DNA from: Nioella ostreopsis | GTDB taxonomy: Bacteria; Pseudomonadota; Alphaproteobacteria; Rhodobacterales; Rhodobacteraceae | Direction of reading: 5' to 3' | Assembly: GCF_004000255.1 (NCBI RefSeq) | Contig: NZ_RCIQ01000008.1 | Span: 1-64,000 of the forward strand | Length of the DNA: 64,000 nt | In this document: positions 38,102 to 47,104 of the stretch, in pieces | Layout: each line of letters opens with the position of its first letter | Position numbering within the stretch: position 1 is the first letter of the stretch | Translations under genes and position numbers: made by a program | Notes under the pieces: model-generated | Databases searched by the model: none | What the model was told of the DNA's origin: nothing | Seen by the model: only the letters and a program-made list of their open reading frames with translations

Positions 38102-39061
38102 ATGCGCGCCTTTCGACTGACCAGTTTCGACACCGCCCCCACCGTGGAGGATATCGACAGGCCCATCCCAGGACAGGGTGAAGCCCTGGTGCGGATCGCG
38201 GCCTGCGGGCTCAATTTCGCGGATCTTTTGATGCTGAAAGGCAGCTATCAGGACACGCCGGAGCCGCCCTTCACCATGGGGATGGAAATCGCGGGCACGG
38301 TCGAGGCGCTCGGGCCTGACACGGATGGCCCCGCCCCCGGTACGCGCGTCGCGGTATTTGCAGGCCAGGGCGGGCTGGCCGAGGCGGGATGCTTTCCGGT
38401 CGACAGGATGACTCCTATTCCCAACTCGATGTCGTTCGAAGAAGCGGCAGGGTTCCTCGTGGCCTACGGCACCTCGCATCTAGCGCTCGGGCACCGGGCG
38501 CGGTTGCAGAAGGGTGAGCGGCTGCTGGTTCTAGGCGCGGCGGGCGGCGTCGGGCTGACGGCGGTGGAAATTGGCGCGCGGATGGGGGCGGAGGTGATCG
38601 CGTGTGCGCGCGGCGCCGCCAAGCTGGAAGTGGCAAAGGCCGCAGGCGCCACGCATCTGATCGACAGTGAAACCCAGGATATCCGCGCCGAGGTGAAGGC
38701 GCTTGGCGGGGCGGATGTGGTCTATGACGCCGTGGGGGGAGAGCAGTTCAAGGCGGCGCTGCGCGCGACCAATCCCGGCGGGCGGCTTATCCCCATCGGC
38801 TTTGCCAGCGGCGAGGTGCCCCAGATCCCGGCCAATATCCTTCTGGTGAAGAATCTCGACGTGATCGGGCTTTATTGGGGGGGCTACATGAGCTTTGCGC
38901 CAGAGATCCTGACCGCCAGCCTTGCAGAGCTCTTCGCCATGTTCGAGGCGGGCGGCCTGACGCCTCATATCGGCGCGACCTACAAACTGGATCAGGCCGC
39001 CAACGCCATGGCGCTGCTTAAGTCCCGCAAGTCCACGGGAAAGGTCGTCGTCACGCCCTGA
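38102..39061 (+). CDS. NADPH:quinone oxidoreductase-type zinc-free dehydrogenase
   Basis: A 319-aa medium-chain dehydrogenase/reductase. GroES-like start (MRAFRLTSFDTAPTVEDIDRP), MGMEIAGTVEALG, then the NADPH-binding loop LVLGAAGGVGLTAVEIGARMGA with the AAGGVG signature of the quinone reductase branch. The cysteines that bind zinc in alcohol dehydrogenases are absent. Starts after AGGAGGACCCGGA. Its TGA lies back to back with the uspA stop. Confidence 0.9.
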   Translation: MRAFRLTSFDTAPTVEDIDRPIPGQGEALVRIAACGLNFADLLMLKGSYQDTPEPPFTMGMEIAGTVEALGPDTDGPAPGTRVAVFAGQGGLAEAGCFPVDRMTPIPNSMSFEEAAGFLVAYGTSHLALGHRARLQKGERLLVLGAAGGVGLTAVEIGARMGAEVIACARGAAKLEVAKAAGATHLIDSETQDIRAEVKALGGADVVYDAVGGEQFKAALRATNPGGRLIPIGFASGEVPQIPANILLVKNLDVIGLYWGGYMSFAPEILTASLAELFAMFEAGGLTPHIGATYKLDQAANAMALLKSRKSTGKVVVTP

Positions 39062-39466
39062 TCAGCGCAGCACATGCACGGCGCAGGGCGCGTGGCGCAC
39101 GATCCGGGCCGAGGTGGAGCCAAGCAGGTAGTCGCCAATGCCGGGCTTGTGCGAGCCGACGATGATCAGGTCCGCGCCCTCTTTCGCGGCGTAATCCGTC
39201 ACGTCGCGGCCCGAGTGGCCCTTGATGATCACCGAGGTGACATCCTCGGCATCGCCAATGCGTTCTGCAAGGCCGGCGCGCACCTTTTCCAGCGCCTGCC
39301 GGACCACGTCATCGGGCACATAGGCCCGGACAGACCCGTGCAGCGGTTCGAAAACATGCAGCGCGATGATCTCGCCGCCCTCGTCCTTCAAGGCGCGCGC
39401 GAGCTCCAGCGCCTTGGGTGCAAAGCCCTGATCAAGCGCCAGGGACACGATGATTTTCCTGTACAT
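39062..39466 (-). CDS. Universal stress protein, last gene behind the sulfonate operon
   Basis: A 134-aa UspA-fold protein: MYRKIIVSLALDQGFAPKALELAR and the C-terminal ATP-binding loop IIVGSHKPGIGDYLLGSTSARIVRHAPCAVHVLR (GxxG9GS type). It begins 31 nt after comC on the same strand, so it is probably the last gene of the sulfonate operon. UspA-type genes recur beside sulfonate-degradation genes in other bacteria, perhaps linked to sulfite stress; that link is not proven. Confidence 0.9.
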   Translation of the reverse strand: MYRKIIVSLALDQGFAPKALELARALKDEGGEIIALHVFEPLHGSVRAYVPDDVVRQALEKVRAGLAERIGDAEDVTSVIIKGHSGRDVTDYAAKEGADLIIVGSHKPGIGDYLLGSTSARIVRHAPCAVHVLR

Positions 39467-39497
39467 GGGTCGTCTCCTTCTTGTTTGGGTGCCTGCC

Positions 39498-40514
39498 CTA
39501 GAGGATGCAATCTGCAGCAAGGTCTGCGGCAATGTCGAGATAGGATAGCGCCACGTCGATCCCATGCGCCTGTGCGCGATACAGCTGGCTCAACCGCCGG
39601 TCGCCGGGCAGACGGGTTCCCGCTTCCGCCGCAACCCTTGTCAGCAAGTCCTGCAACCGGGTTGCAAAATCATCCTGCGGGGTTGCAGGTTTGATCGCCA
39701 GCAGGAACTGACCGACACCGGGCGGCGGGCCGTCCGCAGCAAAGAAAGACGAAGCCTCGGCGCTGAACCGGGCGCTTGTCATCACGGCGGACAGGATTTC
39801 CACCATCAGCGCCAATGCCGTGCCCTTGGCCCCGCCAATGGGCAGCATGGAGCCATTCAGCGCGGCCTCGGGGTCTGTGGTGGGCTGCCCGGATGCATCC
39901 AGCGCCCATCCTTCCGGGATCATCGCCCCGGTCTTTTTTGCATGCATCACCTTGCCGCGTGCCACTTGTGACAGGGACAGGTCGATCACCAACGGATCGG
40001 CGTTTTCACGGGGCACCGCGAAGGCAATCGGGTTGGTGCCATAGACCGGCATGGCCCCGCCCCATGGCGCAATCGCCTTGGGTGTATTGGCCATCATCAG
40101 CCCGATGAAGCCTGCCCGCGCGATGCGGTCCACCTGCACCGACAGCGCGCCCGCGTGGTGGGACCGGGTGACCGCCATGGAGGCCATGCCAAAATCCCGC
40201 GCGACCTCCAGCCCGCGATCGAGGGCAAGGTCGAGGGCCGGATAGGCAAAACCATGATCCGCGTCCACCGCCAGTTGCGTCGCCGACAGGTTCCAGCTGC
40301 GGGGCATGGCGCGTGGGTTGACCTTGCCCGACCGGATCTGCGCCGCGTAGTCCGCCAGCCGGGAAAACCCGTGCCCCACCTGCCCTTCCGCCTCTGCCGC
40401 GACAAGCGCCGTGGAAACGGACCGGGCCGCGTCCTCGGACAAGCCAGAGGCGCGGAACGCACGCAACAAAAGATCTGTCGCATCGGCAAGGCCAATGCGT
40501 CGGGTCTGGGTCAT
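39498..40514 (-). CDS. comC: Malate/L-lactate dehydrogenase family, probable (R)-sulfolactate dehydrogenase
   Basis: A 338-aa Ldh_2-family NAD(P)-dependent oxidoreductase (ESRLAD-like HGFSRLADYAAQI, TRSHHAGALSVQVDRIA with the catalytic His, MMANTPKAIAPWGG, FGTNPIA-like YGTNPIAFAVP). ComC of this family oxidises (R)-sulfolactate to sulfopyruvate. The role is assigned from family plus position directly behind suyAB. The second ATG of ATGACCATG is used, as AGGA is 8 nt ahead. Confidence 0.87.
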   Translation of the reverse strand: MTQTRRIGLADATDLLLRAFRASGLSEDAARSVSTALVAAEAEGQVGHGFSRLADYAAQIRSGKVNPRAMPRSWNLSATQLAVDADHGFAYPALDLALDRGLEVARDFGMASMAVTRSHHAGALSVQVDRIARAGFIGLMMANTPKAIAPWGGAMPVYGTNPIAFAVPRENADPLVIDLSLSQVARGKVMHAKKTGAMIPEGWALDASGQPTTDPEAALNGSMLPIGGAKGTALALMVEILSAVMTSARFSAEASSFFAADGPPPGVGQFLLAIKPATPQDDFATRLQDLLTRVAAEAGTRLPGDRRLSQLYRAQAHGIDVALSYLDIAADLAADCIL

Positions 40515-40574
40515 GGTCATATCCTGTTGCGCTTTCGGGCGGCAGGAGGATCTGCCGCCCGGAAACGAGTGCGT

Positions 40575-41756
40575 TTACGCGCTGCGGTAAAGCTTGGTCA
40601 TCGAGAATTCCCGGTGTCCGAGCGCTTCTGCCGCCGTGTGGCGGCCATTGGCAGTCCTGCGGATCATCTCGATCAGCGCGTCGCCCGCCTCTTCGATGGT
40701 CTGATCCCGGCGCAGGATGCCCGACACGTCCAGATCCACATGCTCGCCCATGGTGCGCACGGTGCGCGGGTTGGCGGTGATCTTGATCACGGGAACGATC
40801 GGGTTGCCCACCACGTTGCCCTGCCCCGTGGGGAAGGTGTGGATCACCGCGCCACCGGCGGCCATCAGGGTCACGCATTCGGCAGCGGCCGAGGAGCTGT
40901 CCATGAAGTAGAGCCCCGCGCCCGAAGTCGGCTGCTCTGCCGGATCGAGAATGTCGATATATTGCGACGTGCGGCCGATCTTTTCGAGGTTGCCAAGCGC
41001 CTTTTCCTCGATGGTGGTCAGACCGCCCAGGATGTTGCCCTTGGTGGGCTGGCTGTCCGAAAGGTCATCGGTCTGGTGGGCGAAAATCACCTCGTCCTGA
41101 TAGGCCTTCCACATCTTGTACCAGCGTTCGCCAACCTCTTCATTGATGGCGCGCTTCTGGCAGATGTGTTCCGCCCCGGTGATTTCGGAGGTTTCACCGA
41201 AGAAGCCGGTGATGCCTTCGGGCAGCAGCTTGTCATACATGTTGCCGACCGTCGGGCAGGACCCGAGACCGGTAGTGGTGTCGCTCTCGCCGCATTTGGT
41301 GGAAACCCAAAGCTCCGAGATCGAGCATTCCTCACGCTGCACTTCGGTGGCCTTGTGGACGAAGTCCTTGGCGGCCCAACTGGCGGCGCGGATGGTCTCG
41401 AAATCGCCCTTCTGTTCGATCGAGAATTCGGCCACTTCCTTGCCCGTGGTGCGGATGCCGTCGGCAATGCGCTTGGTCCATTCCGGCTCGATCCCGATCA
41501 CCACGACCGAATGCACGTTCGGGTTGGCCCCGGTGCCGATCATGGTGCGGAAATGCGTCTCAAGATCTTCACCGAACTGAAGGCGGCCATAGGCGTGGGG
41601 CAGCGCCATGGTGCCCTTGACGTTGTTGGCCACCGCCTCGCAGGCGGCGTTCGAGATGTCGTCGACGGGCAGGATGATCACGTGGTTACGCACCCCCACA
41701 CGGCCATTTTCGCGCCGGTATCCCATGAAGGTGATGTTGGAATATTTCGATGCCAT
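40575..41756 (-). CDS. suyB: (R)-sulfolactate sulfo-lyase, large subunit
   Basis: A 393-aa UxaA-type (altronate dehydratase C-terminal) subunit: [27 protein letters not shown] at the start, [21 protein letters not shown] and [25 protein letters not shown] later. With the small SAF-domain subunit upstream, the split arrangement marks SuyAB, which breaks (R)-sulfolactate into pyruvate and sulfite, an iron-dependent lyase. In this operon altronate or galactarate dehydratase is much less likely, as no hexuronate genes are present. Confidence 0.92.
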   Translation of the reverse strand: MASKYSNITFMGYRRENGRVGVRNHVIILPVDDISNAACEAVANNVKGTMALPHAYGRLQFGEDLETHFRTMIGTGANPNVHSVVVIGIEPEWTKRIADGIRTTGKEVAEFSIEQKGDFETIRAASWAAKDFVHKATEVQREECSISELWVSTKCGESDTTTGLGSCPTVGNMYDKLLPEGITGFFGETSEITGAEHICQKRAINEEVGERWYKMWKAYQDEVIFAHQTDDLSDSQPTKGNILGGLTTIEEKALGNLEKIGRTSQYIDILDPAEQPTSGAGLYFMDSSSAAAECVTLMAAGGAVIHTFPTGQGNVVGNPIVPVIKITANPRTVRTMGEHVDLDVSGILRRDQTIEEAGDALIEMIRRTANGRHTAAEALGHREFSMTKLYRSA

Positions 41757-41768
41757 GTTCTTGGCTCC

Positions 41769-42059
41769 TTACCAGCGCTTGGTTTTGCAGTTGTGGGTGT
41801 GCACATGCGCGCCCTTGGGGATGTCGGCGATGATCTTGCCGATGTCCTCGCCGTATTTGATAGCGGTGTCGCCTGCCTTGAGATCCTTGAGCGCGATCTT
41901 GTGCCCGATCGGCACATCGGCCCCGGCGGTCAGGGTGAAGGTGGAGTTGTCATGGGTCACGCAGCAGAACATCTCGGTGCCTGCGGTGAGCCCCTCGACC
42001 ACGACCACGCCGACATTGTCTTCGTGATCATGCACCAGAAGATGCGGGATGTTTGACAT
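41769..42059 (-). CDS. suyA: (R)-sulfolactate sulfo-lyase, small subunit
   Basis: A 96-aa SAF-domain protein (HLLVHDHEDNVGVVVVEGLTAG, DVPIGHKIALKDLKAGDTAIKYGEDIG, HVHTHNCKTKRW), the separate small subunit of SuyAB. Twelve nucleotides separate it from suyB. The SAF fold in fused homologs forms the N-terminal part of altronate dehydratase. Confidence 0.93.
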   Translation of the reverse strand: MSNIPHLLVHDHEDNVGVVVVEGLTAGTEMFCCVTHDNSTFTLTAGADVPIGHKIALKDLKAGDTAIKYGEDIGKIIADIPKGAHVHTHNCKTKRW

Positions 42060-42077
42060 TGGTCTTCTTTCCTCGTG

Positions 42078-43067
42078 TCAGGGTTTGAGAATGATTTTCG
42101 GGGCCGGGACGCTGCCGCCCCGGATATCGGCGAAGGCCTGCTGGCCCTCTGCCAGGTGGCGCGTTTCGGTCCAGTCGAGGGGGCCGAGCGCGCCAGAGAA
42201 CATGGCTGCGCAAGTGTCGCGGAAATCCTGCGCGGTGTAGGTGTAGGTGCCGATGAAGGTGACCTCCTGCAAGGTCATCCGCCGGATATCGAGCCCGCCT
42301 TCGGAGGCGCCGAGGCCGATATGACCGATCACGCCGCCGGGGCGGGTGTGGGCCGAGGCCGTGGCGCGGGTGGCGGGGTAGCCCACCCCGTCGATCACCA
42401 GGTCGACCATGTGGCTTTCGGCCAGATCGTCGGGCGCGATCACGTCAAAGCCGCGTTTGTTCAGGTATTCGGCGCGGATCGGGTTGGGTTCGATCAGCTG
42501 CACCTGTGTGACGCCCTGTGCTTTCAGGCTGAGCGCGGCACCGACGCCGATGGGGCCGCCGCCGATGACAAGGGCCGTCAGGTCTTCGCGCGGCTCCTCG
42601 CGCAGAACGTCGAGCGAGAGGCGCACCGTGTGCCAGCCGCAGGCAATGGGTTCGGCCAGCGACGCCTGGTCCAGCGTCACGTGGTCGGGCACCGTCACGA
42701 GGTTGCCCTCAGGCATCGCCACAAGCTGCGCGAACGCGCCTTCACGCGGCGGCATGGAGATGATCTGGCGGCTGGCGCAAAGGTTCTCGCGCCCCGTGGT
42801 GCAGGGCTTGCAGGTGCCGCAGGTGACAAGCGGGTTGATCGTCACCCGCTCGCCATCGCGCGGCCCGTCAATGATAACGCCCGCCGCCTCATGACCGAGA
42901 ATGAGCGGGGCGGGGCGGCGGTCGTCATGGCCAAGGAAGGCATGCATGTCGGACCCGCAGATGCCGACGCTGTCGACACGGATCAGAACCTCGCCCGCGC
43001 CAGCAACCGGGTCGGGGCAATCGGTGACCACGAGGGCCTCGGGGCCGGTATAGACAAGTGCTTTCAT
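42078..43067 (-). CDS. hpsP: Zinc-dependent DHPS 2-dehydrogenase
   Basis: A 329-aa zinc alcohol dehydrogenase. Catalytic zinc ligands lie in GICGSDMH and GHEAAGV, the four structural cysteines in CGTCKPCTTGRENLC, and the NAD loop is VIGGGPIGVGAAL. In Cupriavidus pinatubonensis and Roseobacter group bacteria, HpsO and HpsP interconvert DHPS enantiomers through the 2-oxo compound. I assign P to this gene and O to the neighbouring SDR by operon order. Overlaps the SDR gene by 4 nt. Confidence 0.85.
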   Translation of the reverse strand: MKALVYTGPEALVVTDCPDPVAGAGEVLIRVDSVGICGSDMHAFLGHDDRRPAPLILGHEAAGVIIDGPRDGERVTINPLVTCGTCKPCTTGRENLCASRQIISMPPREGAFAQLVAMPEGNLVTVPDHVTLDQASLAEPIACGWHTVRLSLDVLREEPREDLTALVIGGGPIGVGAALSLKAQGVTQVQLIEPNPIRAEYLNKRGFDVIAPDDLAESHMVDLVIDGVGYPATRATASAHTRPGGVIGHIGLGASEGGLDIRRMTLQEVTFIGTYTYTAQDFRDTCAAMFSGALGPLDWTETRHLAEGQQAFADIRGGSVPAPKIILKP

Positions 43068-43825
43068 TTCGCCGTGAACCCTCCGTCCACCATCAGGATC
43101 TGCCCGGTCACGTAGGCCGAGGCGTCGGACGCCAGGAACAGGAGCGGCCCGTCAATGTCGCTGAGTTCCCCGTTGCGACCGATGCAGGTCTGCGCCGCGT
43201 TGCGGGCGGCACGCTCGGGGTCGCTGAACACGGCCCCCGTCAGCTCGGTCGGGAAGAACCCCGGCCCGATGGCGTTTGCGGTGATGCCATGGGGCGACCA
43301 GGCCTCGGCCATGGCGCGGGTCAGCTGCGCGATGCCGCCCTTGCTGGCGCCGTAGGCGATGCCGCCCGGGAACGCCCGCGTCGATTGCAGCGAGGCGAAG
43401 TTGACGATCCGGCCCCAGCCTTTGTCCTTCATCCCCGGCGCAAGCATCTGCGCGAGGAAGAAGGGCACCGACAGGTTCAACTCCAGCGTGACGTCCCACC
43501 CCTCTTCCGTCACCTCCTCAGCGGGCTGGCGGGTGTTGATCCCTGCCGCCGTCACGAGGATGTCAGGCGCGCCGAAAGGGGCGGAGAGACGCTCCGCCAG
43601 CCCCTCGCGCGCCGCGCGGTCGGCCAGATCACAGGCCACCACGGCGGCCCGCTTTCCGGTTTCCGCCTGCCAGTCGGCCAAGGCTTCGGCCCGGCGGGCA
43701 ACACCCACGACCTCAGCCCCCGCCGCAGCCAGCACCGACGCCGCCCGACGCCCGAGGCCGGAACTGGCCCCGGTGACGCAGGCCACGCGGCCCGTGAGGT
43801 CGAAGAGGCCGGATGGGTTATCCAT
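43064..43825 (-). CDS. hpsO: SDR-family DHPS 2-dehydrogenase
   Basis: A 253-aa short-chain dehydrogenase: GRVACVTGASSGLGRRAA (TGxxxGxG cofactor loop), NFASLQSTRAFPGGIAYGASKGG with the catalytic Ser, Tyr and Lys, and GPGFFPTEL. The start at 43825 lies one base after the hpsN stop. Within the hps operon it should act with HpsP in racemising DHPS. The O/P naming is by gene order and may be swapped in other annotations. Confidence 0.85.
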   Translation of the reverse strand: MDNPSGLFDLTGRVACVTGASSGLGRRAASVLAAAGAEVVGVARRAEALADWQAETGKRAAVVACDLADRAAREGLAERLSAPFGAPDILVTAAGINTRQPAEEVTEEGWDVTLELNLSVPFFLAQMLAPGMKDKGWGRIVNFASLQSTRAFPGGIAYGASKGGIAQLTRAMAEAWSPHGITANAIGPGFFPTELTGAVFSDPERAARNAAQTCIGRNGELSDIDGPLLFLASDASAYVTGQILMVDGGFTAK

Positions 43826-43826
43826 G

Positions 43827-45134
43827 TCAGCCCTCGGCGCTGAGGTCGAAGACCTCGTCTGGGAAATACTTGTGCAACCGGATGTCGGCGGTGCGGGCGT
43901 GGCCCTCCATCCCCTCCAGCCGGGCGATGCGCGCGGTGGCCTCGGCAACCGGCTTGGCGCCCTCGCGCGTTGCGCGCTGCCAGGTCACGATCTTCATGTA
44001 TTTATGGACCGAAAGCCCGCCGGTGTAGTTCGCGGCCCCGGAAGTCGGCAGCACGTGATTGGTGCCAGACGCCTTGTCGCCAAAGGCCACGGTGGTCTCT
44101 TCTCCAAGGAAGAGCGAGCCATAGCAGGTCAGCCGGTCGAGCCACCAATCCAGATCCTCGGCCTGCACCGTCAGGTGTTCCGGCGCGTAGTCATCAGAAC
44201 AGGCAGCCATTTCCTCGCGATCCGTGCACAGGATCACCTCGGCATAATCGCGCCAGGCGGCGGCGGCATTGTCGCGGTTCACCTCGGGCAGATCTGCGAT
44301 GAGGTCGGGCACCAGCCGCATGACCTCTTCCGCGATGGCGCGCGTATCGGTCACCAGCCAGACGGGCGAGTTGTAGCCATGCTCCGCTTGCCCCACGAGA
44401 TCGGTTGCCACGACAAGCGGATCGGCGGTCGCGTCGGCCAGGATCAGGCTGTCGGTCGGGCCCGCGATCATGTCGATGCCGACACGACCGAAGAGGATGC
44501 GCTTTGCCTCCGCCACGAACTGGTTGCCGGGACCCACAAGGATGTTGGCCTTGGGCAGACCGAAGAGGCCAAAGGTCATCGCCGCCACGCCCTGTACGCC
44601 GCCCATGGCCATGATCTTGTCGGCACCGCAGATATGGGCCGCGTAGATGATGGCGGGCGCCACGCCCACGCCGGGATGCGGAGGCGAACAGGCAGTGATG
44701 TGGCGGCAGCCCGCGACCTTGGCAGTGGTCACGGTCATGATGGCGCTGGCCACATGGCTGTAACGCCCGCCGGGCACGTAACAGCCCGCAGCATCCACCG
44801 GAATCGCCTTCTGCCCGGCAATCAGGCCCGGCACCACCTCGTATTCCACGTTGGCGACGGTTTCCTTCTGCCGCTCGGCGAAGCGCTTCACGTTGTCATG
44901 GGCAAAGCGGATGTCGGCCTTCAGCTTTTCGGGCACCAGCGCGCAGGCGGCCTCGATCTCCTCGGGGCTGAGGATGATGCTGCCCTCGTATTTGTCGAAC
45001 TTCGCGGCATATTCCAGCGCCTTCGCGTCGCCGCCCGCTTCGATATCGTCAAGGATACCCTGCACGATCTTATGCGTCTCGGAAGCGTCGCTTTTCGAGG
45101 TCAGGGTTGCTTTCTTGAGATATTCTCTCGGCAT
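43827..45134 (-). CDS. hpsN: Sulfopropanediol 3-dehydrogenase
   Basis: A 435-aa member of the histidinol dehydrogenase family: VPGGRYSHVASAIMTVTTAKVAGC, LVGPGNQFVAEAKRILFG, IDMIAGPTDSLILAD, DYAPEHLTVQ and GASGTNHVLPT-like KASGTNHVLPTSGAAN. HpsN oxidises (R)-DHPS in two NAD-dependent steps to (R)-sulfolactate. No other his genes lie nearby, and the neighbours are a TRAP transporter and suyAB, so HpsN rather than HisD is clear. The key enzyme of this locus. Confidence 0.94.
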   Translation of the reverse strand: MPREYLKKATLTSKSDASETHKIVQGILDDIEAGGDAKALEYAAKFDKYEGSIILSPEEIEAACALVPEKLKADIRFAHDNVKRFAERQKETVANVEYEVVPGLIAGQKAIPVDAAGCYVPGGRYSHVASAIMTVTTAKVAGCRHITACSPPHPGVGVAPAIIYAAHICGADKIMAMGGVQGVAAMTFGLFGLPKANILVGPGNQFVAEAKRILFGRVGIDMIAGPTDSLILADATADPLVVATDLVGQAEHGYNSPVWLVTDTRAIAEEVMRLVPDLIADLPEVNRDNAAAAWRDYAEVILCTDREEMAACSDDYAPEHLTVQAEDLDWWLDRLTCYGSLFLGEETTVAFGDKASGTNHVLPTSGAANYTGGLSVHKYMKIVTWQRATREGAKPVAEATARIARLEGMEGHARTADIRLHKYFPDEVFDLSAEG

Positions 45135-45139
45135 TTCGA

Positions 45140-46471
45140 TTACCTGTATAGTTCTGGAAGAAGAGAGGTGGAGATCGCGGGCACGTAGGCGATCAGCAGT
45201 GTCACGATCAGCATGAAGAAGACGAAGGGGATGGCCCGGTGCGCAATCCTGAGGATCGACTCGCCGGTGATGCCCGACACCACGAAGAGGTTGAGCCCGA
45301 GCGGCGGGGTGATGAAACCCACACCAAGCGCGGTGATCATCATGATGCAGAACTGCACTTCGTTCATGCCGATATTGTCGGCGAGCGGCTTCAGGATCGG
45401 CGCGAGGATCACGATATTGGGCGTGGTTTCCATGACGCAGCCCGCCGCGATCAGGATCAGCACCATCATGCCGATCAGCACGTATTCATTGTCGGAAAGC
45501 GAGGTCAGCGCCCCCACGAAGCCTTGTGGCACGCCGATGATGGCCAGCGCCTCGGCCAGCGGGATCGAGAAGGCGATGATGGGCAGGATCACCCCGTTGA
45601 CCTTGGCGGAGCTGACCAGCATGGCCGGGAAGTCCGACAGTCTCAGCGTGCCGAGGATGAAGCCCATGATGATGGTGACAACCACGGCCACGGCACCCGC
45701 CTCGGTCGGGGTCAGGCGGCCCGAAAAGATGCCGTAGAAGATGATGCCGGGCACGAGGAAGGCGTACCAGCCAGATTTGATCGTCCGCCACAGGTTCGCA
45801 CGCCATTCCGCGGCGGTCATGATGCCGCCGCCTTCCCAGGCGTTCAGACGGTTCATGACGACGTTGGTGGCGAGGATCGACAGCAGGATCAGGATGCCGG
45901 GGATCAGCGCCGCAAGGAACAGGGTCGAGACCGCTATGCCCAGGACAAGGCCGATGATGATATAGGCGATCGAGGGCGGAATGAGGATGCCGGTACAGGC
46001 CCCCGCCGCGACAAGCGCACAGGCATAGGGGCGCGGGTAGCCGCTTTCAACCAGCCGGTCGATGGTCATCCGTCCCACGGCGGCGGCCCCCGCCGCGTCA
46101 GAGCCCGAGATCGCCGCGAACATGCCGCAGACCAGAACGGTGGCAGAGCCGAAGCCGCCCCTGGCCCAACAGGTCAGCGCCTCGGCCACGTCGAGGAATT
46201 TTCGGGACAGCCCGGTGCGCACCAGCACGTCGCCGGTCAGGATGAAGAGCGGCACGGCCGTCAGCGCGAAGGCGTCGATGCCGCTGAAGAGCTTCTCGCC
46301 CAACAGGCTGAGCGGCAGCGCGCCGGACCAGACCAGCATGAGGATCGTCGAGACGCCGATGGAGGCCCAAACAGGCACCGCCAGAGCGACCAGAATGACG
46401 AAGATGAGTACGGGGCCGTAGAAATCCCATCCAAGCTGAAGGGAGGTTTCTTGCAGGGCTTGCCACATCAT
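45140..46471 (-). CDS. hpsM: TRAP transporter large permease (DctM type)
   Basis: A 443-aa protein with about 12 hydrophobic helices. DctM blocks are FAAISGSDAAGAAAVGRMTIDRLVESGYPRPYACALVAAGACTGILIPPSIAYIIIG and AGCVMETTPNIVILAPI. It is the large membrane subunit of a Na+-driven TRAP uptake system. With hpsL and hpsK it should import DHPS. Two adjacent ATG codons at the start; GGGAGG lies ahead. Confidence 0.93.
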   Translation of the reverse strand: MMWQALQETSLQLGWDFYGPVLIFVILVALAVPVWASIGVSTILMLVWSGALPLSLLGEKLFSGIDAFALTAVPLFILTGDVLVRTGLSRKFLDVAEALTCWARGGFGSATVLVCGMFAAISGSDAAGAAAVGRMTIDRLVESGYPRPYACALVAAGACTGILIPPSIAYIIIGLVLGIAVSTLFLAALIPGILILLSILATNVVMNRLNAWEGGGIMTAAEWRANLWRTIKSGWYAFLVPGIIFYGIFSGRLTPTEAGAVAVVVTIIMGFILGTLRLSDFPAMLVSSAKVNGVILPIIAFSIPLAEALAIIGVPQGFVGALTSLSDNEYVLIGMMVLILIAAGCVMETTPNIVILAPILKPLADNIGMNEVQFCIMMITALGVGFITPPLGLNLFVVSGITGESILRIAHRAIPFVFFMLIVTLLIAYVPAISTSLLPELYR

Positions 46472-46486
46472 TGTGCAGATCCTCCC

Positions 46487-47002
46487 TTAATCGAAGAGCT
46501 TGTCGCCTTCGTAAACGGGCCTGCCGTTGCGAAGGTCGGAGATGTCACGAAGGAAGGATTGCACCAGCCGGAAGATGACCAGGGCAAAGCCGAAGGGAAC
46601 GGCGAAAAGGAAGAAGTAGTATCCGATCCTGAGACCATGGGTGACCGACCCGAAGGTCCAGGACACGTGCACCGCCTCCCATGACCAGTAGAGCGCGATC
46701 ACGGAAACGCCGAACATGACGATATCGCCGAAGATGTAGAGCAGCGCCTTCACCCGTGGCCCGACATAGTTCATGATCACGTCGATGCGGATATGGCCCC
46801 GCTCGCGCACGGCGGCGGCGGCCCCGATCCAGGCTAGATAGATAAAGGAATAGCGGACGATCTCTTCGCCCCAGATCGAGGAATAGGACAGGATTTCCCG
46901 CCTCAGCACCTCGATGCCCATGGTGACGACCAGCATCACGTAGAAGACCAGCAGCAGCCAGCGTTCCGCGTATTTGTCGATTGCATAGTAGAGTCTGGAC
47001 AT
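46487..47002 (-). CDS. hpsL: TRAP transporter small permease (DctQ type)
   Basis: A 171-aa four-helix protein with the DctQ pattern (RWLLLVFYVMLVVTMGIEVLRREIL, SIWGEEIVRYSFIYLAWIGAAAAVRERGHIRIDV). Start at 47002 after GGAGGGGCC. It lies between hpsM and hpsK in the standard order. Confidence 0.92.
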   Translation of the reverse strand: MSRLYYAIDKYAERWLLLVFYVMLVVTMGIEVLRREILSYSSIWGEEIVRYSFIYLAWIGAAAAVRERGHIRIDVIMNYVGPRVKALLYIFGDIVMFGVSVIALYWSWEAVHVSWTFGSVTHGLRIGYYFFLFAVPFGFALVIFRLVQSFLRDISDLRNGRPVYEGDKLFD

Positions 47003-47104
47003 GGCCCCTCCGCCCCGGGTCACCGGCTCCATCCCGTCACGTCTTGTGGGAATTGGATTTCAGACCGGCACACGGGTGGCGCGCCGGTCCTGTCGTCATC
47101 GCGT

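Noticed and set aside
40575-42059. Annotation of the two UxaA-type genes as altronate/galactarate dehydratase.
   Set aside because: The split small and large subunits lie in an hps operon with comC, and no hexuronate genes are present.
43827-45134. Annotation as histidinol dehydrogenase (HisD).
   Set aside because: The neighbours are a TRAP transporter, two alcohol dehydrogenases and suyAB, which identify HpsN; no histidine-biosynthesis genes adjoin it.
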